Notes: generated from the letters alone by a model not told the origin. Counted from the first letter of the stretch, positions 1-6,820 are shown. The stretch: DNA of 6,897 bases from JBFMHD01 sp040752395 [NCBI: Candidatus Hydrogenedentota bacterium] (GCA_040752395.1 JBFMHD010000149.1:1-6897), one strand, 5' to 3'. Made by a program: numbers and translations.

Positions 1-251
1 CCGGTTAGGGGTCGGGAGTCGTGAGGCGCAAGTCGTGAGTCAAAACAGGTCTCGAGACTCAAGACTCAAGACTTTTCAGCAGGCTTTTGGCTTTTGGCTC
101 CAGCCGGCTGTAGTCCGTAGCCTGTAGCCTGTCCTGATACTTCTCACTTCCCACTTCTTACTTCTTACTTTTTTCGTTATCTTGCATCTTGCATCTTGCT
201 TCTTTCGTTATCTTTTTTTTCCGTTATCTTGCTTCTTGCCTCTTGCTTCTA
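1..251. repeat. Heptad-period repeat tract, left copy (cut by window edge)
   Basis: From base 2 to 204 the sequence can be cut into 29 consecutive 7-base units without a phase break. Neighbouring units resemble each other and drift gradually: GAGTCGT/AAGTCGT types (16-43), CTCGAGA/CTCAAGA (51-71), TTTGGCT (86-99), TCCGTAG/CCTGTAG (107-127), TCTCACT/TCTTACT (142-169), TTATCTT/GCATCTT (177-204). After 204 the phase slips in T-runs, then resumes as GCTTCTT-type units to 251. Two perfect 10-bp palindromes lie inside, at 49-58 and 101-110. A closely related copy in the same orientation lies at 6614-6767. No credible protein is encoded: the reading frame that enters icd from here is a hydrophobic translation of the repeat. 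Base 1 is probably not the true left end. Confidence 0.9.
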
Positions 252-281
252 CTTGATATTATTAGAGTTACAGCGTTTTTC

Positions 282-289
282 AGAGGAGG
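282..289 (+). promoter_or_regulatory. Shine-Dalgarno site that fixes the icd start
   Basis: AGAGGAGG lies 10 bases before the ATG at 300. This site, and the 416-residue length it gives, decide against the in-frame TTG at 189, which lies inside the repeat tract and would add 37 residues of repeat-derived, mostly hydrophobic sequence. Confidence 0.9.
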
Positions 290-299
290 TCTACAAACT

Positions 300-1550
300 A
301 TGAAATATAAAAAAATTGTTATACCTGATAGAGGCGAAAAAATTAAAGTAAAAAAGGACTTGTCGCTTGAGGTACCTGATGAACCTATTATCCCGTTTAT
401 TGAGGGTGATGGTACAGGACCTGATATCTGGGCAGCTTCTAAAAATGTGATTGATAGCGCTGTGGCAAAAGCTTACCAGGGTAAAAGAAGAATCAGCTGG
501 TGTGAGATCTACGCAGGCGAGAAAGCTAATAAAGTATATGAAAAAGAGATATGGTTGCCGCACGAAACACTATTAGCTATAAAGGAATTTATCGTTGCGA
601 TTAAAGGACCTTTAACAACGCCAGTTGGTGGCGGAATTAGAAGCATTAATGTTGCACTACGACAGAAACTCGATCTGTATGCCTGTGTCAGACCTGTTAG
701 ATGGTTTGCTGGTGTCCCATCACCTGTTAAAGAACCACAAAAACTCAATGTTATTATCTTCAGAGAAACCACTGAAGATGTATATGCTGGCATTGAGTGG
801 CAAGAAGGTACAAAAGAAGCTAAAAAATTTATCGATTTTATGAAAAAAGGGTTAAAAGTAAAAATAAGAAAAGATTCAGGAATAGGTGTGAAACCTATAA
901 GCAGGTTCTGTACCCAGAGAATAGTTCGACGGGCCATAAGATATGCTATCGCTAATAACAAAAAGTCTGTTACTCTTGTCCATAAAGGTAATATAATGAA
1001 ATTTACTGAAGGCGCATTCAGAGACTGGGGTTATGAACTCGCTAAAAAAGAATTTAAAGATGTAGTTATAACAGAACAAGAACTGAATGAAAAATATCAG
1101 GGTAAATTACCTGATAGAAAAGTTTTAATCAAAGACCGTATCGCTGATTCTATGTTTCAGCAGGTTTTACTCAGACCCGATGAATACGAGGTCATCTGTT
1201 TACCTAATCTTAATGGCGATTATTTATCAGACGCCTGTGCTGCGCAGGTTGGTGGTCTTGGATTAGCACCTGGTGCTAATATCGGTGATTATGCTGCGTT
1301 ATTTGAAGCTACTCACGGAACCGCACCTAAATATGCAGGTCAGGATAAAGTTAATCCAGGAAGCTTACTACTCTCAGGTGTCATGATGCTTGAACATCTT
1401 GGCTGGAATGAGGCCGCTAATCTGATTATTAAGGGTTTAGAACAAACCATCAATAATAAAACTGTAACATACGACCTTGAAAGACAGATGCCAGGTTCTA
1501 AACTTTTAAAATGTTCACAATTCGCACAGGCTATCGTTGATAATATGTAA
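300..1550 (+). CDS. icd: Isocitrate dehydrogenase, NADP-dependent
   Basis: Cytosolic enzyme that oxidatively decarboxylates isocitrate to 2-oxoglutarate with NADP+; the reaction is reversible and needs Mg or Mn. The 416-residue product has the length of the E. coli enzyme and similar residue numbering. Visible motifs are the glycine-rich [10 protein letters not shown] near residue 35, the substrate loop IRSINVALR at 113-121 with the isocitrate-binding serine (S115, the counterpart of E. coli S113, the AceK phosphorylation site), the [13 protein letters not shown] segment with R155 and Y162, K229, and metal ligands D307 and D311. [10 protein letters not shown] at 339-348 gives K344 and Y345, and TYDLER gives Y391 and R395; these four residues mark NADP rather than NAD preference in the E. 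coli family. The start at 300 is supported by a strong SD. The CBS gene follows after 30 bases. Its 2-oxoglutarate product is the substrate expected for the kor enzyme downstream. No aceK is in view, so regulation by phosphorylation is not implied. Confidence 0.97.
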   Translation: MKYKKIVIPDRGEKIKVKKDLSLEVPDEPIIPFIEGDGTGPDIWAASKNVIDSAVAKAYQGKRRISWCEIYAGEKANKVYEKEIWLPHETLLAIKEFIVAIKGPLTTPVGGGIRSINVALRQKLDLYACVRPVRWFAGVPSPVKEPQKLNVIIFRETTEDVYAGIEWQEGTKEAKKFIDFMKKGLKVKIRKDSGIGVKPISRFCTQRIVRRAIRYAIANNKKSVTLVHKGNIMKFTEGAFRDWGYELAKKEFKDVVITEQELNEKYQGKLPDRKVLIKDRIADSMFQQVLLRPDEYEVICLPNLNGDYLSDACAAQVGGLGLAPGANIGDYAALFEATHGTAPKYAGQDKVNPGSLLLSGVMMLEHLGWNEAANLIIKGLEQTINNKTVTYDLERQMPGSKLLKCSQFAQAIVDNM

Positions 1551-1562
1551 GGCACTGCCTTA
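1548..1562. other. 15-bp near-perfect palindrome over the icd stop codon
   Basis: TAAGGCA and TGCCTTA are exact reverse complements around a single C, and the left arm begins with the icd stop codon. With a one-base centre it can only fold as a short hairpin after opening some pairs, and no T-run follows, so it is not a convincing intrinsic terminator. It could be a dyad protein site, an RNA processing hairpin between icd and the CBS gene, or chance. Confidence 0.4.
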
Positions 1563-1580
1563 TCCGGGAGCAGATTGATA

Positions 1581-1988
1581 ATGGATGATTTACTCGCAAC
1601 CAGAGTCTCTGAGATAATGGTCAGCAATGTGATCAGTATTAAAAAGAATGAGAAGATTGTAGATGTTGCATCTTTGATGATTAAACATCACATCAATGCT
1701 TTACCTGTTCTTGATGATGAAAACAAATTACGCGGTATCGTATCTACCTATGATTTACTTCTAATACTTGCAGTTAGAACTTTTAATCGAAATATGAGTA
1801 TCGAATCTGTTTTTCAGACCGCGGGTAAACCTTTATCAATCTACGAAGACCAGACATTAGCTGATGTAATTACTTTACTGCTTAAACAACATATAAAAAC
1901 TATTCCGGTTATAAATCGAGACGGACAACTAACAGGTGTAATAAGTGTAAGCACCATACTTGAATACATAATGAAGAAGTCAAGGTAA
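1581..1988 (+). CDS. Two-CBS-domain protein (Bateman module), no partner domain
   Basis: A 135-residue protein made of almost nothing but a tandem CBS pair, CBS1 at about residues 8-64 and CBS2 at about 75-131. Each repeat opens in the typical way (VSEIMVSNVISI; IESVFQTAGKPLSI) and carries a xxLPVLDD or TIPVINRDG strand-turn. CBS pairs usually bind adenine nucleotides or S-adenosyl compounds. CBS1 ends GIVSTYDLL with the ribose-contacting Asp (D58), while the matching position in CBS2 is Thr (GVISVSTIL, T125), so one canonical nucleotide site is expected rather than two. No signal peptide or membrane segment is seen. The start is the ATG at 1581, ten bases after GGGAG (1566-1570); a TTG at 1575 would add only two residues and sit too close to that site. 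It lies 30 bases after icd and is probably co-transcribed. An energy-sensing regulator of the neighbouring enzymes is possible, but the target is unknown. Confidence 0.9.
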   Translation: MDDLLATRVSEIMVSNVISIKKNEKIVDVASLMIKHHINALPVLDDENKLRGIVSTYDLLLILAVRTFNRNMSIESVFQTAGKPLSIYEDQTLADVITLLLKQHIKTIPVINRDGQLTGVISVSTILEYIMKKSR

Positions 1989-2049
1989 CTGAGCAGTCGG
2001 GGTTGCGGGCTATAAACTTATTTATCTAAAGTGAAATCGCAAAAAATAA

Positions 2050-2078
2050 TTGACTATTTAATAAATAAAAATTATAAT
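2050..2078 (+). promoter_or_regulatory. Sigma70-type promoter ahead of the sucCD-kor operon
   Basis: TTGACT (2050-2055, five of six consensus bases) and TATAAT (2073-2078, perfect) are separated by 17 bases of almost pure A/T. Transcription would start near 2085. It is the only near-consensus promoter noticed in the window and the only one between the CBS gene and sucC. The transcript would have a leader of about 180 bases consisting of the decayed HEPN gene. The promoter may originally have belonged to that gene, whose GTG at 2086 would then be nearly leaderless. Confidence 0.75.
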
Positions 2079-2085
2079 GATAGTT

Positions 2086-2269
2086 GTGAATGATAAGATT
2101 AAATACTGGGTTGAGCTTTCTGAATACGATTTCGAAACGGCAAAAAATGCTGGAAACAGGAAGATATCTCTATGTTGGTTTTATGTGTCATCAAACGGTT
2201 GAGAAAATCCTGAAAGCATACTGGCAATCAAGGTTTTTAGGAGAAAAGCCTGAAATCTTTATAAAATGA
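2086..2269 (+). pseudogene. Frameshifted, truncated HEPN-domain gene remnant
   Basis: From the GTG at 2086 (an in-frame ATG lies at 2077, inside the -10 box) the first frame reads NDKIKYWVELSEYDFETAK and, left alone, stops at 2200-2202. If one base is removed from the six-A run at 2142-2147, the reading continues as MLETGRYLYVGFMCHQTVEK, then ILKAYWQSRFLGEKPE, up to the TGA at 2267-2269. The join is the classic N-terminal half of a HEPN domain: a lysine/tryptophan helix, then the ETAK-MLETGRY-YLYVGFMCHQ-EKILKAYW helices. About 60 residues survive of a domain usually over 110 long, and the C-terminal half, where the catalytic Rx4-6H motif of HEPN ribonucleases usually sits, is missing. HEPN proteins of this size commonly pair with a MNT nucleotidyltransferase as toxin-antitoxin; no MNT gene is visible. 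The stop overlaps the sucC ATG. A sequencing error in the A-run could explain the frameshift but not the lost 3' half. Confidence 0.75.
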
Positions 2270-3423
2270 AATTACAAGAGTTTCAATCTAAAAAGATATT
2301 TAAGGAACATAACATACCAGTCCCTGATGGTATAGCTGCGGGCAATGTAAAGACCGCTATCTGTAATTTAAAAAAGTTTAAAAAATATCCTTTAGTGATC
2401 AAAGCGCAGGTCTTAGCAGGTGGTAGAGGCAAAGCTGGTGGCATTAAGATCGCTAAAAATAAAAAAGAAGCAGAAAAATATATTAAAAGTATTTTAGGTA
2501 TGAATCTTATCACGCATCAGACATCGGCTCAAGGAATCAAGGTAAGAAAGATATTAATCGAAGAGTGTGCTGATCTATTAAAAGAATATTATTTCGGGAT
2601 GCTTATAGACAGAAGTAAAAAAGACATCTGTATTATAGTAAGTTCTGCAGGCGGTATGGAGATAGAAGAAATAGCAAAAGAAAAACCAGAAGAAATTATA
2701 AAGATTAATATTGACCCGAATATAGGACTCAGGGCTTTCCATATCTTTGACTTAATTAAAAGCCTGAAACTAACTAAAGAGACACAACAGGGGTTTGCTA
2801 ATATAATAAAAAGACTTTATAACCTGTTTATAGCTATTGATGCTTCGCTTGTAGAGATTAATCCATTTGGGTTATTGAAAGATAACACCTGGCTTGCGAT
2901 TGATGCTAAAATATTACTCGATGATAATTCGTTATTTAGACACCCAAACTTAGAAAAATTAAGAGATGTTTACGAAGAAGACGAACTTGAAAGATTAGCA
3001 AGAATAAAGAAGGTAAATTACGTCCGACTTGATGGTAATATAGGCTGTATGGTAAATGGTGCAGGGCTCGCTATGTGTACTATGGATCTAATAAAACATT
3101 ATGGTGCTTCGCCTGCTAATTTCCTTGACATCGGCGGCGGCGCTAAAGCTGAACAGGTGACTGAAGCTTTGAAAATTATTGTAAAAGACCCGAAAGTTAA
3201 AGGGATACTTATAAATATTTTTGGTGGTATTGTCAGATGTGATGAGGTAGCTAAAGGGTTTGTTGAAGCATTGAAAACTCTTAAATTGGACCTACCTGTG
3301 GTTATTCGACTAACAGGCACTAATCAGGATATAGGTATAAATATCTTAAAAGAACAAAAAATCGCGGTCTTCTCTGAAATGGATGACGCATTAAAAGAAA
3401 TTGTTAAAAAGGTCAAATTATGA
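2266..3423 (+). CDS. sucC: Succinyl-CoA synthetase (ligase), beta subunit
   Basis: Nucleotide-binding subunit of the cytosolic enzyme that interconverts succinyl-CoA, phosphate and a nucleoside diphosphate with succinate, CoA and the triphosphate. The 385 residues match bacterial SucC in length and run nearly in register with E. coli numbering. An N-terminal ATP-grasp domain (about 1-235) opens with [20 protein letters not shown] and carries K46, the AGGRGKAGG loop (51-59), and Mg ligands N199 (VEINP) and D213 (AIDAK). The C-terminal ligase domain (about 250-385) has [22 protein letters not shown] and [11 protein letters not shown], which form the phosphohistidine-facing and dimer surfaces. 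No good SD precedes the ATG: the nearest AGGAG (2239-2243) is 22 bases away. The ATG overlaps the TGA of the second HEPN frame as ATGA, so its initiation is either leader-dependent or coupled. The gene ends in another ATGA overlap with sucD. ADP or GDP preference cannot be decided here. Confidence 0.97.
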   Translation: MKLQEFQSKKIFKEHNIPVPDGIAAGNVKTAICNLKKFKKYPLVIKAQVLAGGRGKAGGIKIAKNKKEAEKYIKSILGMNLITHQTSAQGIKVRKILIEECADLLKEYYFGMLIDRSKKDICIIVSSAGGMEIEEIAKEKPEEIIKINIDPNIGLRAFHIFDLIKSLKLTKETQQGFANIIKRLYNLFIAIDASLVEINPFGLLKDNTWLAIDAKILLDDNSLFRHPNLEKLRDVYEEDELERLARIKKVNYVRLDGNIGCMVNGAGLAMCTMDLIKHYGASPANFLDIGGGAKAEQVTEALKIIVKDPKVKGILINIFGGIVRCDEVAKGFVEALKTLKLDLPVVIRLTGTNQDIGINILKEQKIAVFSEMDDALKEIVKKVKL

Positions 3424-4292
3424 GCATACTCATTGATAAAAATACTAAACTTGTGGTTCAGGGTATAACAGGTAGAGAGGGTGGGTTCCATACCCAAAAG
3501 ATGATTGAGTATGGTACCAACGTCGTCGCTGGTGTCACACCTGGTAAGGGAGGTGAAAAAGTTTTAGGAGTACCTGTATTTGATTCAGTTGATTCTGCTG
3601 TTAAAGAAAAAGGTGCAGATACCGCTGTAATCTTTGTTCCAGCAGCTTTTGCTCCTGATGCTATAATCGAAGCCGCATTAACTGGTATTAAACTTATTGT
3701 TTGTATAACCGAGGGTATCCCTGTTATTGATATGGCTAAAGTAATGAGTATTATAAATAAGATGGGTGTCAAATTAATAGGGCCTAATTGTCCGGGGATT
3801 ATAAGTCCGGGTAAAGCAAAGATAGGAATTATGCCTGGATATATACATAAACAAGGTAATATTGGTGTTATATCAAGAAGTGGAACACTCACCTATGAGA
3901 TTGTCTATAATTTAACTAAAGACAACTTAGGTCAATCAACCTGCATTGGTATTGGTGGCGATCCTGTTACTGGGATGTATTTTATTGACTGTTTGAAGGA
4001 ATTTAAAGATGATAAAGAGACAGAGGCTGTTGTTATTATAGGTGAGATAGGTGGCTCCAGCGAAGAAGAAGCAGCGGTTTATATAAAGAGAGAGTTTAAT
4101 AAACCTGTGGTCGCTTTTATTGCAGGTCAGACAGCGCCACCTGGTAAACGAATGGGACATGCAGGTGCTATCATCTCAGGTGGCAAGGGCACAGCTTTAG
4201 AGAAGATTAAAGTTTTACAGGACTGTGGTATTAAAGTTGCAAAAACACCATCTGAAATCCCGGGACTGATACGATCAGCCTTAACGCATTAA
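3420..4292 (+). CDS. sucD: Succinyl-CoA synthetase (ligase), alpha subunit
   Basis: CoA-binding, phosphohistidine-carrying subunit that pairs with SucC. At 290 residues it has the usual bacterial length. The N-terminal Rossmann CoA-binding domain (about 1-130) shows [14 protein letters not shown] at 15-28, the AGVTPGKGG loop at 37-45 and [11 protein letters not shown] at 121-131 with the conserved cysteine C124. The C-terminal ligase domain carries GIGGDPVTG at 177-185, the glutamate of IGEIGG (E209) that contacts the active histidine, and [14 protein letters not shown] with the phosphorylated H247 (E. coli H246). The ATG overlaps the sucC stop by four bases, the standard arrangement for translational coupling and equal subunit supply. 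korD follows after 12 bases, tying the synthetase directly to the enzyme that makes or consumes its succinyl-CoA. Confidence 0.98.
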   Translation: MSILIDKNTKLVVQGITGREGGFHTQKMIEYGTNVVAGVTPGKGGEKVLGVPVFDSVDSAVKEKGADTAVIFVPAAFAPDAIIEAALTGIKLIVCITEGIPVIDMAKVMSIINKMGVKLIGPNCPGIISPGKAKIGIMPGYIHKQGNIGVISRSGTLTYEIVYNLTKDNLGQSTCIGIGGDPVTGMYFIDCLKEFKDDKETEAVVIIGEIGGSSEEEAAVYIKREFNKPVVAFIAGQTAPPGKRMGHAGAIISGGKGTALEKIKVLQDCGIKVAKTPSEIPGLIRSALTH

Positions 4293-4304
4293 CCATTGGT
4301 ATCT

Positions 4305-4574
4305 ATGACTAACGAGAAGTATCTATGTTTTAATTTAAGCTGGTGTAAACGATGCAGATTATGTGCATATATCTGTCCTAAGAATGTTATTGATTTTGAT
4401 GAAAAGGGGTTCCCGTATGCTGCTCGATTAAATGATTGTATCCAGTGCGGTCAATGTGTAACCTATTGCCCGGATTTTGCTATTATCGGCGTTAAAGAAG
4501 AAAAAGAAAAATTAATATTAAATCGATATATTGATGAAAATACCAATATAAGAGAGGTAGAGATAAATGCCTGA
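4305..4574 (+). CDS. korD: 2-oxoacid:ferredoxin oxidoreductase, ferredoxin-like delta subunit
   Basis: An 89-residue 2x[4Fe-4S] ferredoxin-type protein that carries electrons from the thiamine site of the KorAB core towards external ferredoxin. Two CX2CX2CX3C motifs are complete: C14, C17, C20, C24 and C45, C48, C51, C55, each followed by Pro as in bacterial dicluster ferredoxins. C8 is an extra cysteine. A charged, glutamate-rich tail (about 64-89) follows the cluster domain. The ATG at 4305 is preferred over an in-frame TTG at 4296, which would add three residues; neither has a clear SD, so translation may be coupled to sucD 12 bases upstream. The 3' end overlaps korA by 8 bases. The order ferredoxin, alpha, beta, gamma is that of the four-subunit KorDABC enzymes. 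Confidence 0.93.
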   Translation: MTNEKYLCFNLSWCKRCRLCAYICPKNVIDFDEKGFPYAARLNDCIQCGQCVTYCPDFAIIGVKEEKEKLILNRYIDENTNIREVEINA

Positions 4575-5697
4575 ACGAATAGCATTTCTGCAGGGCAATG
4601 AAGCCTGTGCTGAAGGCGCTTTACTTGCTGGTGTGCAATTTTATGGTGGATATCCAATAACACCTTCAACTGAAATAGCTGAGCTTTTAAGTAAAAGGTT
4701 GCCAGAGATTGGTGGAAAATTTATTCAGATGGAAGATGAGATAGCGGCTTTGGGTGCGTGTATCGGTGCTTCGCTCACAGGCTTAAAATCTATGACTGCT
4801 TCAAGTGGACCAGGGATGTCCTTAAAACAGGAACATATAGGTTACGCAGCGCTTTGTGATGTACCGGTTGTTATAGTTGATGTTCAGCGTGGGGGACCAT
4901 CAACCGGGCTCCCAACTCAGGTATCTCAAGCTGATGTTATGCAGGCACGATGGGGAACTCATGGTGACCATCCTATTATTGCGATTGCACCATCAAGTGT
5001 TGAAGAAGTTCTATACATGACTATCAAAGCATTTAATCTATCTGAGAAACTGATGACACCAGTAATTGTTTTAACCGATGAAGTTATAGGTCATATGAGA
5101 GAGAAAGTGAAGATACCTGACAAAGATAAGATAGAGCTATGGGAGAGAAAGAAACCAGCTGTTTCACCCGAGGATTATAAACCATTTGATACAGATGATG
5201 ACGATATACCTGCACTTGCAACTTTCGGGAGTGGATATAGATATAATGTAACAGGACTGATGCATGACAGAGCTGGGTTCCCAACCACAAGACCAGATGA
5301 AGTCCAGGATTTGCTCGATAGAATCCATAGAAAAATAGAGAAACATATTGATATTATAACTGATGTAGAATATTACGGTGAAGAAAATGCTTCTTTGGGA
5401 TTTATCTCCTATGGTTCAAGTGCAAGAACAACAAAAAAAGCTGTTCAAGTACTGAAACAAAAAGGCATTAATACGAATATGATGAGAATAAAAACTCTCT
5501 GGCCGATACCTGCTAAAGAAATATTTGAGTTCTGTAAAGACAAAGAAAAAGTTTTTGTAGTAGAAATGAATATGGGACAATATATACATCCTGTTAAAAG
5601 TGTCTCGGATGACCCATATAAAATAAAAGGGATTTACAGATACGATGGTGATTTTATAACACCACGGGAAATTATTGATAGAGTCGGGGGGTTTTAA
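4567..5697 (+). CDS. korA: 2-oxoglutarate:ferredoxin oxidoreductase, alpha subunit
   Basis: Catalytic alpha subunit of the CoA-dependent reaction 2-oxoglutarate + CoA + oxidised ferredoxin to succinyl-CoA + CO2 + reduced ferredoxin, reversible in many anaerobes. The 376 residues fit the family. The PYR-type domain (about 1-190) starts with FLQGNEACAEGALLAG and the signature YPITPSTE (29-36) including the substrate-facing Thr32, then MEDEIAALG (55-63), TASSGPG (77-83) and DVQRGGPSTGLPTQ (105-118). Domain II (about 275-376) shows FISYGSSARTTKKAV, RIKTLWPIP and VEMNMGQ. The protein is not fused to a gamma domain. An AGAGAGG-like SD (4551-4557) lies about nine bases before the ATG, inside the korD coding end. 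The family also includes enzymes for branched 2-oxoacids; the 2-oxoglutarate assignment rests mainly on the flanking icd and sucCD. Confidence 0.93.
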   Translation: MPERIAFLQGNEACAEGALLAGVQFYGGYPITPSTEIAELLSKRLPEIGGKFIQMEDEIAALGACIGASLTGLKSMTASSGPGMSLKQEHIGYAALCDVPVVIVDVQRGGPSTGLPTQVSQADVMQARWGTHGDHPIIAIAPSSVEEVLYMTIKAFNLSEKLMTPVIVLTDEVIGHMREKVKIPDKDKIELWERKKPAVSPEDYKPFDTDDDDIPALATFGSGYRYNVTGLMHDRAGFPTTRPDEVQDLLDRIHRKIEKHIDIITDVEYYGEENASLGFISYGSSARTTKKAVQVLKQKGINTNMMRIKTLWPIPAKEIFEFCKDKEKVFVVEMNMGQYIHPVKSVSDDPYKIKGIYRYDGDFITPREIIDRVGGF

Positions 5698-5703
5698 TCA
5701 ACG

Positions 5704-6573
5704 ATGGACGCTAAAGTAAAAGAACGAATGACTAATCCTATGCACAATTATTTAAGGCCCAAAAAGAAGTTCCCTACTGTTTGGTGTGCAGGATGTGGGA
5801 ACGGCATAGTACTTCAGAGTATAGTATCAGCGATTGATTCTTTAGGTTTAGATAGAAACAAGGTAGTGCTTGTTTCAGGCATAGGGTGTTCTTCGCGTGC
5901 ACCGGTGTATGTTGATTTTAATTCATTACATACCACCCATGGCCGAGCGATCGCATTTGCTTCTGGTGTTAAGTTTGCTGACCCACAATTAAAGGTTATA
6001 GTTATAACAGGTGATGGTGATGCTGTTGCAATTGGTGGAAATCATTTTATACATGCTTGTAGAAGAAATATGGATATCACAGCGATAGTTTTCAATAACT
6101 ATATTTATGGTATGACAGGCGGTCAGGTGTCGCCGACCACACCCCAGTCTGCGTTTGCTTCAACCTCGCCACATGGTAATATTGACCAACCATTTGATAT
6201 ATGTGAGCTTGCGATAGGTGCAGGCGCATCGTTCGTAGCTCGAACCACTGTCGCACACCCTAATCTTTTATATCAATATATATTACAGGGGTTAAAAAAT
6301 AACGGGTTCTCAGTAATAGAAGTCTTGGTTAATTGCCCTACTAACTTTGGCAGACGAAACAAACTTGGGGACGCTGTTAATATGATTAAAAGTTTGAAAG
6401 AGATGGCCATAACTATGGATTCACTTAAAAGTAAATGGATGAAAGAGCAGAACATAGATTTGTCTGATTTAGAAAAACACATTCTGACCGGAATATTTAC
6501 AGATATAAAAAAACCGCGATTTATTGAGAATTATGCCTCACTTATTAAACGATTACAAAGATTGAAAGATTGA
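5704..6573 (+). CDS. korB: 2-oxoglutarate:ferredoxin oxidoreductase, beta (thiamine diphosphate) subunit
   Basis: Beta subunit that binds thiamine diphosphate and the proximal [4Fe-4S] cluster. In 289 residues it shows YLRPKKKFPTVWCAGCGNG (16-34), the thiamine-Mg motif GDGDAVAIGG (103-112) closing with the Asn pair N131/N132, and NYIYGMTGGQVSPTTP (132-147). The cysteines C28, C31, C62 and C211 have almost the spacing of the four cluster ligands of two-subunit archaeal homologues, so the cluster is probably intact. It starts six bases after korA; a G-run at 5686-5691 is the only SD-like element. The last codons (R-L-K-D and the stop) lie within an 8-base tandem array that continues downstream, so the C-terminal few residues may be repeat-derived rather than ancestral. 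Confidence 0.94.
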   Translation: MDAKVKERMTNPMHNYLRPKKKFPTVWCAGCGNGIVLQSIVSAIDSLGLDRNKVVLVSGIGCSSRAPVYVDFNSLHTTHGRAIAFASGVKFADPQLKVIVITGDGDAVAIGGNHFIHACRRNMDITAIVFNNYIYGMTGGQVSPTTPQSAFASTSPHGNIDQPFDICELAIGAGASFVARTTVAHPNLLYQYILQGLKNNGFSVIEVLVNCPTNFGRRNKLGDAVNMIKSLKEMAITMDSLKSKWMKEQNIDLSDLEKHILTGIFTDIKKPRFIENYASLIKRLQRLKD

Positions 6574-6612
6574 AAGATTAAAAGGAAAGGCACAGAGGCA
6601 CAAAGTATGAAA
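6553..6612. repeat. Octamer-period array straddling the korB stop
   Basis: Seven or so consecutive 8-base units hold one phase: TTACAAAG (6553), ATTGAAAG (6561), ATTGAAAG (6569), ATTAAAAG (6577), GAAAGGCA (6585), CAGAGGCA (6593), CAAAGTAT (6601). The first two and a half units are korB coding sequence and the third supplies its TGA. The array passes without a gap into the heptad tract at 6614. Only the ATTGAAAG and GGCACA parts are clearly repetitive; the outer units are degenerate. Confidence 0.65.
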
Positions 6613-6613
6613 A

Positions 6614-6767
6614 GAGTCACAAGTCGCAAGTCGTGAGTCAAAACAGGACTCGAGACTCAAGACTTTTCAGCAGGCTCTTGGCTTTTGGCTCCAGGTGGCT
6701 GTAGTCCGTAGCCTGTAGCCTGTCCTGACACCTCTCACTTCTTCTGTTATCTTGCTTCTTGCTTCTA
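6614..6767. repeat. Heptad-period repeat tract, right copy
   Basis: Exactly 22 consecutive 7-base units with no phase break, from GAGTCAC (6614) through AAGTCGT (6628), CTCGAGA (6649), TTTGGCT (6684), CCTGTAG (6712) and TCTCACT (6733) to GCTTCTA (6761). Compared with the left copy over 30-134 against 6628-6725, it differs by four substitutions and by the loss of exactly one heptad (one CTCAAGA). The later pyrimidine-rich part also has fewer units. It is in the same orientation as the left copy and sits inside the kor gene cluster, between korB and korC. No gene is seen in it. Confidence 0.92.
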
Positions 6768-6774
6768 AATAAAG

Positions 6775-6788
6775 GCAAATAAATTTGC
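6775..6788. other. Short inverted repeat in the korC leader
   Basis: GCAAAT and ATTTGC flank AA, giving a 14-base dyad in A/T-rich sequence directly after the heptad tract. The loop is too short and the stem too weak for a terminator. It may be an operator-like dyad or chance. Confidence 0.25.
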
Positions 6789-6820
6789 AATTTACAATGG
6801 AGCGAAGCGACAATAGGATT

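Noticed and set aside
1-251. CRISPR array
   Set aside because: Units are 7 bases, degenerate and contiguous, with no spacer-repeat alternation and no cas genes.
236-262. Possible icd promoter with TATTAT at 257-262
   Set aside because: The only -35-like matches (TTGCCT at 236, TTGCTT at 229) give spacers of 15 or 22 bases, and both are repeat units. Not supportable.
189-299. 37-residue hydrophobic N-terminal extension of Icd from a TTG, resembling a signal or membrane anchor
   Set aside because: It is the translation of the heptad repeat and its flank. A strong SD and the family length place the start at 300.
509-961. 150-codon minus-strand open frame inside icd
   Set aside because: Antisense shadow of a well-supported gene, with no recognisable domain or ribosome site.
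1989-2049. Intrinsic terminator after the CBS gene
   Set aside because: No G/C-rich hairpin followed by a T-run could be found in this stretch; read-through from icd towards sucC cannot be excluded.
3458-3892. 144-codon minus-strand open frame inside sucD
   Set aside because: Its Ile/Pro/Thr-rich low-complexity product reflects the complementary strand of glycine- and valine-rich sucD codons.
6614-6767. Insertion sequence or terminal repeats of a composite transposon with the left copy
   Set aside because: No transposase, no terminal inverted repeats and no target duplication seen; the DNA between the copies is housekeeping metabolism.
6791-6819. Separate korC promoter (TTTACA, 17 bases, TAGGAT)
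   Set aside because: Weak -10, and the predicted start would fall within the ribosome-binding site.
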